The translations under genes and the position numbers were made by a program. A stretch of DNA of 64,000 bases from Limnomonas spitsbergensis (Eukaryota; Chlorophyta; Chlorophyceae; Chlamydomonadales). The notes under the pieces are model-generated. The model did not search any database. It saw only the letters and a list, made by a program, of their open reading frames with translations, and had not been told where the DNA came from. Below are positions 37,301 through 47,377 of this stretch, piece after piece; the stretch's first letter is position 1; each line of letters opens with the position of its first letter. The DNA is taken from assembly GCA_037349105.1 (NCBI GenBank), contig JAYJMM010000004.1:4925001-4989000 (forward strand). The letters run 5' to 3'.

Positions 37301-38481
37301 CGCCTCGCGGCCGCCAAAGGTCTGATCGGGGCAATACCTTGACCGGTCTATGGACAGTGGCCCATGCTGCATGGCTGGCCGCACATGGGGCTTCCAGCCC
37401 AAGGCAGCATGTTAGCTAAACTGTAGCTGAACCCTAGGCGAGCCACAAAGAAAGAGACGCTGTACTAGCAGGACACCGACCTGCATGCTGATTTGGTAGC
37501 TGAGGTCACTGGTGAGCGACATGCCGGCCTTGTCAGACTTCTTAGTTCGATGCTTCAGGAAGTTCATCGAATCCGCAATAGCCGCGTGCCACTTTTGAGC
37601 CTCCTCCCGCGATTCCAGGCCAAACACGAAGGAGCTATAACCCTTGTTCATCCAGCTGGACGGCCACTGAAGTGTGACCATGTACAGGCTCACTTCGCGA
37701 CCGCTGCCAGACATGGTGGCGTAGATGGTCCAGGTCCCTGCGAGTTTGATTGGTCGCAGCGCATCGACAGGGGGAGAGTTTGCGAGGGCGCGGTGGTGGG
37801 GAAGGGGCAGTTGGTCTGGGAAGAGATAGAACAGCATGCATGGCAGCACATCCTTTGCATGAAGTGCTCCATACATGTCTTGTTTTATGAACTAAGCAAA
37901 AAACGACAGGGACAGGATGTACAGTTTTGACAGTCCATGGCGTGTCATCACGCGCATGGGCCCTTGGATTTAGACATTGCAGGGACCTGTGTACCTCGTT
38001 GTCGCTCCAGCTTAGTCACAGGCTGCAACATGATGTCATCTGCGTTCTTGGGGTTGAGCTCGCACTTGCGATCAAGGTACCAGCTGCATGGGAGGAGGGG
38101 GGAGGTACTGATTGCTTAGATCTTGGGCCCCGCCGTCCAGGAGCAGATGAAAGTGAAAGCGGGCCAGATGGTGTTCGTTTTTCCAAGGCTTTGTACGTCG
38201 AATCACTCAGGCAGGGCGAGCTTGAGTCATGCAAGGAATGGACTTTTCAAGGATCTAACCGTCCGGCAGCAACGCGGGTATCATGCACACATCTGCTTAT
38301 AATCACACCTCTTTTTGTCGCTCTTGTCCTTATCATAATTATGAAATGTATAGAACTTTCCGTCCTTGTAGAGTTCGACCATGCGGTGCACCACGACGTC
38401 CGTGTTGGTCGTCGCCTTGTATAGATACCCCGCTTTAGCCAGCTGACCCACTTCCCCCAGAGCGTCCGTCTCATCCTCCAT
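28399..38481 (-). CDS. EDR2-like protein: PH, START and DUF1336 (EDR2_C) domains
   Basis: Recognised exons on the minus strand: 38481-38309, 38083-37995, 37737-37481, 35797-35599, 34919-34694, 34088-33924, 32797-32645, 32258-32058, 31773-31651, one ending at 31068, then 29984-29836, 29632-29459, 29220-29103, 28969-28840 and 28643-28399 (TAG). The PH domain runs from GYLYKA to EEAQKWHAAI (exons 1-3). START covers exons 5-8, with VPYKQTNGVAVY, LCAPREMLVER and VRGTYAIAPLEG. DUF1336 covers exons 11-15, with VRGPTYLKDRKK, DGSWVVRQSVGTTP, YIEIDIDV and WELPECLLG. Plant EDR2 binds phosphoinositides and lipids and restrains cell death, so a membrane-contact lipid role is inferred. Phase shows at least one unseen exon between 37481 and 35797, and the exon 10 start is unresolved. 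Confidence 0.93.
29692..29797. mobile_element. 106-bp MITE in an EDR2-like intron
   Basis: Begins GGGCCTCATTCCACCAGAG and ends with an inverted, diverged copy (CGGAGCAAGGCCCC). Inside the ends GCGACGCC and GGCGTCGC pair, and an internal hairpin forms from CGACGCCTA and TAGGCGTCG. It fills about half of a 203-nt intron (29633-29835). A related end, on the opposite strand (CTCTGGTGGAATGAGGCCC), flanks the transposon stack at about 40957-40975. Confidence 0.6.
30222..31034 (+). repeat. 37-bp minisatellite in the EDR2-like intron after exon 10
   Basis: About 22 copies of a 37-bp unit (TTGTTCACCCCCCACTCCCC then TGCTCACCATACCCCCG, with variants CATACCATACA and CATACCAAACG). In the sense direction of the gene the unit is G-rich and contains GGTGAGCAG, close to a consensus 5' splice site, and the array starts about 35 nt after the real donor at 31067-31066. 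The plus-strand open frames across it are artefacts of the repeat. Confidence 0.93.
33692..33945 (-). repeat. 49-bp tandem duplication of exon end plus 5' splice site
   Basis: Five near-identical 49-bp units, with CTGATGAGCTGG starting at 33728, 33777, 33826, 33875 and 33924. The unit at 33924 is the real end of EDR2-like exon 6 and its donor (CAG|GTGGGTGGGTGAGG in sense). The other four lie downstream in the intron and keep both the exon tail and the donor. Because 49 is not a multiple of three, use of the next donor would shift the frame. Confidence 0.93.
37277..37430 (+). repeat. Dispersed repeat, copy 1 (in EDR2-like intron)
   Basis: Similar to the copies at about 55246-55385 and 56195-56335. 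Shared blocks include CCACCTTGG.CAGG, CGGCCGCCAAAGG, GCATGGCTGGCC and a final GTAGCTGA. It is the most diverged of the three. Possibly a SINE-like or MITE-like family; no coding capacity. Confidence 0.6.
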
Positions 38482-39180
38482 ATGTAAAAAGCGTTCAAGC
38501 GCGCGCGCAAAGTCGAGGTGGTTCCTTGTATGACTTGCGGACAGAGGATGCCTCTCGAATCGTGAACCCTAGAAAAGCAAACAGTCTCATTCGCGCATGG
38601 GCACAGCAAACTTAATCGGAGCACTTCTAGGATGTCGTCACCGAGGTGTCTCACCCACGCGACCGATGACGTCAATCGCAGGCAGGCCTCACCCTGCCTG
38701 GTGAGAGAGTCGTACTGGTCATACCTGCCAGGAAGACTTCACACAGCTTTTCAGCTGGTGTACGTTCTGCCGTTCGTCGGCCAGTCAGTCATTCAGTAAG
38801 CAAATAACTGATCTGACCAGGGACGGCAAGGGAGTGTGCAGAACTGAATCATCCTCGCTCCAAATAACGTACACGATGTCTCTCACACCTTGAAGACCGA
38901 GACTGCAGACGAAGTGAAGATACTGGCCAATCCTCACCTGGCCACCTGGGTGGCCAATCCTGCCTAGTTGAGCACTTGAGCAGGCCGACAGCTCGGGCCA
39001 ACAGGTGGCATTTGGTCAGGGATGCCACTGTTCATACCAGGGGATTAGCAGCACCTACTTGCGCTTGCGATGCCCCCAAATGTTTCAAATTAGGCGTCGC
39101 TTCACTCTTCCCACGTTCAAAAATATTACTTTTGGCGCCCCGGTGGAATCGGTCGCGTGACGTTTAATGACCCAAAATTA
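38482..39180. other. EDR2-like upstream region
   Basis: Should hold the EDR2-like promoter and 5' untranslated region. No gene is recognised. GGCGTCGC and GGCGCC motifs at about 39090-39145 resemble the ends of the MITE family seen at 29692 and may be an older insertion into which the following transposon stack landed. Confidence 0.35.
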
Positions 39181-39617
39181 GGCTGTGTTTCCACTGGCGA
39201 GTTTGGATTCCTTAATCGGTGTTGGTTGAAATGCAGTTGGCCGCGAGGGATTCCTTAATCCGTTTGGTGTTTCCACTGAAGTCGGACTAGAACCAACGAA
39301 GGAATGCTACAGCCAGCTGTCGCGCCACCCCTACACGATCTAGATCGGACCTCGAATGAAACGAATCCTCTTGCATGGCGACATCAACCGGTCGAACGTC
39401 CGCACAATGGTGCTACATGCCATAGCAATGTTGCCCCATGCTTGCACGACTTAGCTTTCTCGCAAGTACAGAAGGCAACTACTCAAACGCGGGAACTAGC
39501 GCTCGCGTTGTAATCCCACATGCCTGGTGCTCTGTCGCTATCCATTGTGCATGCCAACTGCCAACTGCATTTTCAACCATCCCCGAGGAATCCAAAATCG
39601 CCAGTGGAAACACAGCC
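39181..39617. mobile_element. TTA-flanked inverted-repeat transposon A
   Basis: Terminal inverted repeats begin GGCTGTGTTTCCACTGGCGA (left) and end with its reverse complement (TCGCCAGTGGAAACACAGCC, ending 39617). The repeats continue to GGATTCC on the inner side. It is flanked by TTA at 39178-39180 and 39618-39620. A 3-bp TTA target duplication and a GG...TGTTT end are hallmarks of PIF/Harbinger-type elements. The 437-bp body is non-autonomous. Confidence 0.8.
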
Positions 39618-39620
39618 TTA

Positions 39621-40199
39621 GAGGCGATTCACACCGGCGAACCGAATGTGGCAGGTGGTCCAAGCGAACCCACGCTATCTCGCGTTCTCAATCCGACCGC
39701 TAGAGACCGATTCACACCAGATATATTCTCCGAAGTAGCGAAATTTTTTCCTCTTACTTCCAAGATGGGGCATCCTATTGATTGCCTGCTTCCATTGCTA
39801 CTTCTTGTTGTCGAGAGCGAGTCTACATCGTACCACTTTGATCGCCGTCATTGCTTGGGCCGTCCTGACTGAAGTGATTGACATCTCTGAGGCGCCAGGC
39901 AGGATAGCGTGGGCTTTGCATATGACATCTGACTTGTTCACTTTTCTAGGACCAAACCTCCCTTCTGCATATGTTCAGTATATGCCGTATAAGACCGATT
40001 ATCTCCAGCATGTGTCAGGTCCAATGGAAGCAGGCAACCAATAGAATGTCCCATCTTGGAAGTAAGAGGAATACAATTTCGCTACTTTGGAGAATATATC
40101 TGGTGTGAATCGGTCTCAATCGGTCGGATTGGGAACGCGAGATAGCGTGGGTTCACTTCGACCAACTGCCACATTCAGTTCGCCGGTGTGAATCGCCTC
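39621..40199. mobile_element. TTA-flanked foldback transposon B
   Basis: Two inverted arms of about 176 bp and roughly 90 percent identity (39621-39796 and 40024-40199) surround a unique loop of about 227 bp. The ends are GAGGCGATTCACACCGG. TTA is present on both sides (39618-39620 and 40200-40202). The left arm carries an ATG-initiated peptide (MGHPIDCLLPLLLLVVES) also present in diverged form in element C. Confidence 0.85.
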
Positions 40200-40202
40200 T
40201 TA

Positions 40203-40939
40203 TAGGCGATTCACACCGGCCAACTGAAAGTGACTTTCGGTCGAACTGAACTATTGTCACTTCGCGATCCCAACCCCGACGGCTGGACGACCGATTCACA
40301 CCAGATAAATCTCTGAAAACGGCGAAAGCCGTATCCTGCTTCTTTCAAAATGGCCCATCCCCTTTCTTGCCTGCTTTACGTAATGCTTCTTGCCCTTGAA
40401 TCGACATCGAACTGCCAGTCGAACCTCTGGTACTCAGTGACCAGTCCACCACCTGAAGTAGTGCTATCGTCACCATGCACCTGTCTACCAGCATCCGTGA
40501 GAGTGCTCGCCATGTGCCCATGTCAACCACTCGATTACTGAGCCAAAATCTGAAGCTGTCTTTACTCAGCCAGTTTGTCTTATTCTGGACGTGTTTTTCA
40601 GGGGGCGTGGTACGTCTGCAGACGCGTCTGCTAGTATCTGGTCGTGGGATCATAGATATAGTGCTAACGTACTCAATCGTCCGCACAGAATAGCAGGCGA
40701 CAGACGGGGCAAAGAAACAGAGAAGCGGCACAAGATGCCCGTCGGAAATGGCCAGCGCGAACTGAAAGTTGCCAGCGTGAACTGAAAGTGATTGACGCGA
40801 ACTGAAAGTGGGGTCCAGACCCCACTTTCAGTTCGTGCGCGAAAGGTGCCCAACCCCCGGGGTTGGCCGAACTGAACTGAACTGAAATTCGCGCGAAAGG
40901 TGACGAAAGTGGCGAAAGTGCCCCGGTGTGAATCGCCTC
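40203..40939. mobile_element. TTA-flanked transposon C, relative of B
   Basis: Ends AGGCGATTCACACCGG (left) and the reverse complement CCGGTGTGAATCGCCT (right), flanked by TTA at 40200-40202 and 40940-40942. The left part is a diverged copy of element B's arm, including a peptide starting MAHPLSCLLYVMLLALES. Near the right end, GAACTGAAAGT is repeated three times and is followed by a perfect 16-bp hairpin around 40803-40836 (AACTGAAAGTGGGGTC arms). Confidence 0.82.
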
Positions 40940-40942
40940 TTA

Positions 40943-42413
40943 GGCGCCGCAAAAGGCTCTGGTGGAATGAGGCCCTAGGTCTCCAGGTTCTTTGACCATA
41001 TGTCCTGCTGGGCCAGCCTCCGCTGTAATCCCCTAAAATAGAATGAAATGAATGGTTACGGCGGCACCTTCGTTGGCAACACCAGGGGGGCAACACCGCC
41101 GTAATAGCAGACGGGGGGTACATGATTTTGTATGCCAGTTAACTTGTGACGCCTTGCGGCCTTGCGGCCGCCATTAGGCATATTGCCTTTTGAACATCGG
41201 GATGTGTGACATGGGACATGTTTTTCCAGAAAAGACACAATACCCATAACCCATTCCACTTAAGTTGCCAATGACCTGAAATGTGCATGCAAGGTTTGTC
41301 TATAGGGAACTGGGTGCGGGCGAGTTGCACACTTGCACATGCCTCCGTTTCCTACGTCCTAGTGCGCCATGCAAGTCAAGAGGGGTGGGTGACATTCCGT
41401 GCATGTTTATAGATGGGGCCTGGGGCTGCATGGATAGGTGGCTACACTTGTTTGCCTGGTCTTATGTCCCAAGCAAAGTGCGCAAGCAATGGCTGTGGCC
41501 ATGCATGCGACTAGTAGGCCAGCATTTTGCTGGGACCCCCATCGTTACAGCTGGACTGAGAGGCAGCGATCTCTCCTGCGAATATGTTTATTGTTTTGAA
41601 CGACCTGCATCGATTGATGACTTGCTAGCACAATGCAGCGGAGCCGTCCATCGCCTGCGACCCTGCCTGCTCGGATCGGGCCCTCGTCGATCCGACTCGC
41701 TGGCAGTGATCCCGATTGCAACTTGCGATCTTAAGGCCTCAATTGCTATATGTCTAACCTGCGCAATGCCGATGTGCCCTGCACAACCTGCCCCCCTGTC
41801 TGACGACTCCGACCGTTTTGTAGGTTTGCTCGAACTCGCACGCTGACCTTTGATATCCATTTCTGATGTACGTTTAATTCACGATCGGTATTGCGAAGCC
41901 TGCGTGAGGTGCTATATTTTCAGTTCGTCGCCTGCCACCACCGCCCTCGACCACCGCCTGGATGAGTGAATGAGTGATAAGTGGAGCCGGGGGAAAGTTC
42001 ACTTCACGCACAAAGAACCTGGAACGCCCACCTTACAAAGTTCTAGAGAACAAATCGGTATCTTGTCCCATTCCCGATCTCAGGCTTCGACTCTCTAGAC
42101 TCAGTGCGCCCGAGTAGTTTTTACCTTTTCTGTACGGACTGTGTTTTCTGTACCGAGATGGTTTCGTCGGAAACGTAGCTTAGTTAACTGTCATAATGAG
42201 TAATCGGAGTAATAGTCGTCCACTCAGTCAATCGTCCACGCAAGTGTGGCGCTACTAGGCGACGGAAGCGGAAGAGGCTGGAGGTGCCATCTACGGCCTG
42301 CCGCACGCCCGACCTTTTATGACACATTAAATATCATTGTTTTCATCGAGGTGGATTATTTGTGGCACACCTTGCACTGTGAGACATCGCCGCCAAACGA
42401 CCGAAAAGCCGGC
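40943..42413. other. SURF2 upstream region
   Basis: Begins with a copy of the MITE end CTCTGGTGGAATGAGGCCC (40957-40975). No gene is recognised in the remainder. It should contain the promoter and 5' untranslated region of the SURF2-family gene at 42414. Confidence 0.35.
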
Positions 42414-45400
42414 ATGGAGGAACCAAGGCTTAAGAAACTGCTGAAGCAGTACAACAAATACTTTGAGACGCAAGCTGATGGCAAGGTGGCAAATCTAATC
42501 TTGGCAGTAACAACCAAGCGGTAGCCACCAGCTGCTGCAACACCACCATGCTGACTCCATCTCCATCTCCACTCCCATGTAGCTGCTATGTCTGGCAAAT
42601 GGACATGCACTGCCTACAAAGTACGAGACCGTCCTTGCTTTCATCAAGTGAGTTGCCAGGCGTCAAGTTATGACCAACGGGTGATGGATTTCAGTGCTGG
42701 ACTGCTAGGCTTGGTGAGGCAGAGTCAGACAACAGACCGATGCTTGGGAAGACAGCTTCTGCCCACAAGCCCGCAAAGCCATGCAGCCGCTCTTTCTACA
42801 GCACTGTGTGCAATACGTGGTCGGCCTGCTTTCCTTCAGCACCGGTACGAAGTGGATAAGGCACATTTTAGATTGAGAGTCACAACTACAACACAGTACC
42901 GGTACTTCAAAGTGTTACTACATGACTTAGCTCAATATCAATGTTGCGGGCCACTTGATTTGCATGCCACTTCTTGTGACACTTCCCTCTCATTGGCAAG
43001 AGGAGCTACCAATGACAACTTGCATGTGTCAAGAGCAACTGCAGCTGGCTTTCAGAATGTAGTGAAGCTAGGGCGAGTGTGAGGCCTGCATATGCAGTTC
43101 ACTGCTGGCATGCAGCTGGCACCTTCAGCTCATTGCTAGCGTCTGGCAAGAAAGGCTAGACAGGAGATCAGTCGCTTAGATTTTCTGCCCCATCTCAGCC
43201 CTCTAGAGGTCAACTGGCAGCGTTTACATTCAATGATGCTCGGCTGGTTTGGATATCAGGCTGAGGATTTGAGCCGGACTGCCTGCATACAAATGCTTGT
43301 GGCTAGAACTTGCATATCGGATAAAACAAGGGGGTCAGGGGCTTTTAATCATGGCTAATTGGCAGTGCATGCTCATGCATGGACAATAATAACAATAATA
43401 TATAATGCTAGCTTTATTATGTGCCCAGCTGCTTGACTGCAAGTGTAAACATCCGTGGATGTACATGCGGCTTGCTGTTGCAGCTCATAACTAGCAGGCA
43501 AGTGTCTGGTTTAGGTAGTGGGGCTAAACCCTCATCCTGGTGGGCATGAAATTAAATAAGACTCTAGACAGCATACCTGCAATTCCGCGTCCCTCTCGCT
43601 CATCTCTATTCCTCTGAAAGCAGTGCTGTTTGCTTTGTCCCGCCTGTTCCTCGCGCAGCGGTAAGAAGTTCCCGAAGATCGTGCAGCAGTACGATGCTGA
43701 GCTGAGCCTGGGCCAGTTTGAACCCTTCATCATGGTCTCAAAAAACTTCCCGTGAGTTGATGTCTTTGATTCGGGGCTTCCGCCTGTCCAAGTGCTGGAT
43801 CCAAGGGAGGGCAGATCTAAGAGCGGGCAGATCCAAGGGGTGGATCCAGAGGGTGGATGCAAACAAGGAAAACATATTTTTATTTATTTCCTTTGATTAG
43901 TTGTTTAAGCTTCACTGGGTCCAAGTAACAGCAAAGCCAGCTTGCATTGTAGTGCCCGCAAGGCCTCCTTTGGTGGGGCCCTGGTCACACCATGTCACAC
44001 CCAGCACATAACCAATACAGATCAAACCTTGACCAGCAACTGGTGAATCAAGCTGCGGGTAGTGCTGCCCCTGGCCTCTCCAGCCGTATGCCATAATGTA
44101 GCTAAATTTGGGCTGAAGCACTCGCAACTTAACAGTAGCGCTACTGCTCTATGGCTGGCTCTATCCCTGCCACTGGCACTAGTAGCTATCTCTCTCTTGT
44201 GTTCCCCAGTGCGGGAATTTTGCCGAGCTATCAGCAGTTGACAAGTTGAGTGATGTCACATTAGGGGTAACCGCTCGCATCATCCCGGGTGTTTCTTCTC
44301 CCACTGCCCTCCCCTGTCAGGAAAATGTTGTACTGTAATCTGACTGGCCAGCTCATGGCCAAGAGCATCGAGGCAGCAAAAAAGCACATGACTGGCAAGA
44401 AATTCATCTTGAACAAACGTGAGGGGTATTATGCCTGGTTCCCAATCAGCAGAATTTTGACGATTGAATGTGTTGCACTACGGAATGCTCTCGTTGCGCA
44501 TCATGACTGCTCTGTAAGAGCATGCACCCTCATTCCCTCAACTGTCCTGACTTCTGAAATTGGCTGCTGTTTTGTTTTCAGAGGGCTGCTTGCATCCAAA
44601 TAGACCAATTGTGTTCCTGCTCTTTCAGAGAGACATGACAACGGAAAATTTGAACTCAAACCTGAGCCCAACATTGAGGACCTGGTAGGTTAAATTGCTT
44701 AGGTGTCTTTGCTAAGGAAGACTTTTCGCAAGGAAGAAAGCCTGCTAAGGTCCTGGGAGGGAGAGGAAGAGAGAATTCGAGATTTTGGTCTCTCTAAGGA
44801 TGCAGGTGTTTAGATGTCTCTAAACTGCTGTGTAGGACTGTTGGCCTTGTCACGATCATGCATCGGTAAAAATGTGAGGCGCTCAATCATCCACGGACTA
44901 GAGCATGCTTATTGTTTGCATTATGCTATGCGGCTAAGTTGCTGGTTAGTAAGATTGCTGGTTAGTCTTGCTTGTTTCTACTGTCTAGTCTGTTTGTTAA
45001 AGTGTCAGGGGTGGTACCTTGGGTCAGGAACTGATTAGTGGTTGCCCCCCACCCATATCCCGCATCTTGCAGCTGGGGAAACTCAGAGTCGGTAAGGAGG
45101 AGCCTGAGGAAGAGGAGGAAGAAGAGGAGGGCATCGACGCTTCGGTGTTTGATGACAAGGCCCCGGCAGGGGGCAAGCGGGGCCAGGATGACGAGCCGGG
45201 CCCCAGCAAGCGGGCAAAACCTGAGCCCAAGCCGGGCAAACATGCGAAGCAGGTAACAATTAAGAGTGATGTCACTGCCAGCTTATGAGCAGGCTCAGAT
45301 GAGCTCGAGATTACTGCCACGCACATGGCGATCCTGGCAGCTAGGGCTGGAGCCAGTCCTGTTTTGAAAGTCCCAAATTATGTACTAGTGAACGACTCAC

Positions 45401-46320
45401 ACTGTTTGTTTCCCATGCTTCTTGCAACTTTGCAAGGTAGGTGAATATAACCGATGGCAGCAAATTGATATCACAGGTTCCTTCTGGGCAGGGCCGCCAA
45501 ATAGTGTGCAAAGCAGGATGCGCTTCACTGTCTTGCAAAGTTACAGCTATGCCTCTCTTGTTGTAACTGTCTTCAGTGACATAACCTGTTTAATTTTAGC
45601 AGGCCAGAGTTCACCCTGATTTAATGGTGTAGAGGCTACGCCTGCAACCATCTGATGTATGTGTGTTTGTATTAACAGGAGCAGCAGCTGGATGCTGACG
45701 AAGATGAGGAGGAGGAGGAGGAGGAAGACGAAGAGGATGATGGCTTTTGCGGCAATGGTGCAATGATTGAGGACGAAGAAGAGGAGGATGGGGAAGATGA
45801 TGGTTTCTGCGGCAATGGTGGAATGATCGAGGACGATGAGGAGGGAGACGAGACAAGCTCTGAAGCGGATGCTGCACCCTTGGCCCCAGGCTCGGATGAC
45901 TTTGTATTCGATGCAAGTGAAGGGGAGGCTGCGGACGAGGAGGAGGAACAGGAGGAAGCGCCTCCGACCAAGGCCCCCAAGAAGCAGAAGGCTGCAAAGG
46001 CCGTGGCTGGAGAGCCTGTCCAGGCCATCAAGGTTGTGAAAGCTGTGGCCGGGAAGGCCGCGAAGGCTGAGGCTGGACAGGCTGTGAAGCCTAGGGCTGA
46101 AAAGGCTGGAAAGACTTTGGCCGTGAAGGCTGTCAAGGCAGAGGCTGTCAAGACTGTACGGGACAGCGCGGCTGTTAAGAGCAGTACAGGCAGCAGGAAG
46201 AAGGGAGGCAAGCAGGGCAGCGCTGAGACAGCCAGCAAGCCAGACAGGAAACGGCCGGCGGCAGCATCTGGCCTGCAGGATCGGCCCGAGGGGCGGAAGA
46301 AAAAGGGGGGGATGCAGTGA
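42414..46320 (+). CDS. SURF2: SURF2-family protein (Surfeit locus protein 2)
   Basis: Recognised exons: 42414-42485, 43659-43751, 44321-44418, 44629-44684, 45073-45252 and 45679-46320 (stop TGA). The N-terminal helix LKKLLKQYNKYFETQADGK matches the family start. GKKFPKIVQQYDAELSLGQFEP and KMLYCNLTGQLMAKSIEAAK then KHMTGKKF are the diagnostic SURF2 core, including the second C-x-LTG repeat. The first LTG repeat, expected between exons 1 and 2, was not found, so an exon is missing or the exon 1 end is wrong. The tail is long for the family: an acidic block with a 19-residue duplication (DDGFCGNG...MIEDDE) and then a Lys/Ala/Val-rich basic stretch resembling linker-histone tails. Human SURF2 is nucleolar and linked to ribosome assembly; the same is inferred here. 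Confidence 0.83.
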
Positions 46321-47377
46321 GTCGGAAATCATACCATAGAACAGCCGGGCTATTACGATTGCAGGTACTCGGACCTGCCGTAGTACATAATAGGCCAGAT
46401 TAATGCTTTGCAATTCAACTAGTCGTGCACTCATGCTGATCCCATGCACCACTGACAAGACGCCCCATGCAAACATGCATGAGCTGAAAATCTGCAACGG
46501 ATTCCTGACCATGTTTCTCATTCTCACACCTTCCAATGAAGGAGATGCAGTGGTGATGAGTGATGCTCGAATAGGGTCTGCCATTAGGCCCAGCAAATGG
46601 TGAATTTGAGATTTCTGTGCGAGATCTCTTTGATGCAGAATAAAGCCCGCTCAATTATGCTGTTATGACTAAAGCATCTAAGCAATCCTCCTCGGACACA
46701 TTTGTTTCCTATACTTGAGGTGGACGCATGCGCCCTCTTGATGTCCAGATGCAATTTATGAGCGATTTTGAAACCTTGCCTCGTTTCATGTCTGAAGTAC
46801 TCAATACGGGAGGCATTGAGGTACCTGACACCCCAGCCTGACACCACCATAGATTGTTGGGCTGATGATGTTGATAGAATGTGAGATTCCATGCTGATTC
46901 ACAACCTGCCAATGCCTTAGGAACTACACTTTGTATTATTCAAGCTACTGAATCATGGACAACATTGATCAGAGTTCCGATACTGGGTTAACAGACCAAA
47001 AGCAACAGCGGGAGGTACAGTAACAGGTAATGAGTCCAACGATTGGCTGCAATACTATAGGTCATTGACGCAAGCAACACCAGGGCATGCACAACCGAGT
47101 GCACAACCGCAAAAATAATACTGATTTATATAGCAACTACCAAGTGTGCAAGCTCGATGTGTTCAGCGCTCTCCATCTTAGCTGCTGACGTTTTGCAATT
47201 TCAGATCCTGTGCACCACTTCATACTTCCGAAAGGCTATGGACAACTGGATTCAAATTTTAAGCGGCCAATACCCAAATCCTTTGCGAGATCTACCATTC
47301 CAACCTGGCAGGCATCGCCCAAAGTGCATGGCCGTCTCTGCAAGGATCTGCTGACGGAGCCCTACCCTGCTCAGACA
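46321..47377. other. Convergent intergenic region
   Basis: Lies between the stop codons of the SURF2-family gene and the minus-strand dehydratase. No gene, repeat array or RNA is recognised; it should contain both 3' untranslated regions. Confidence 0.4.
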
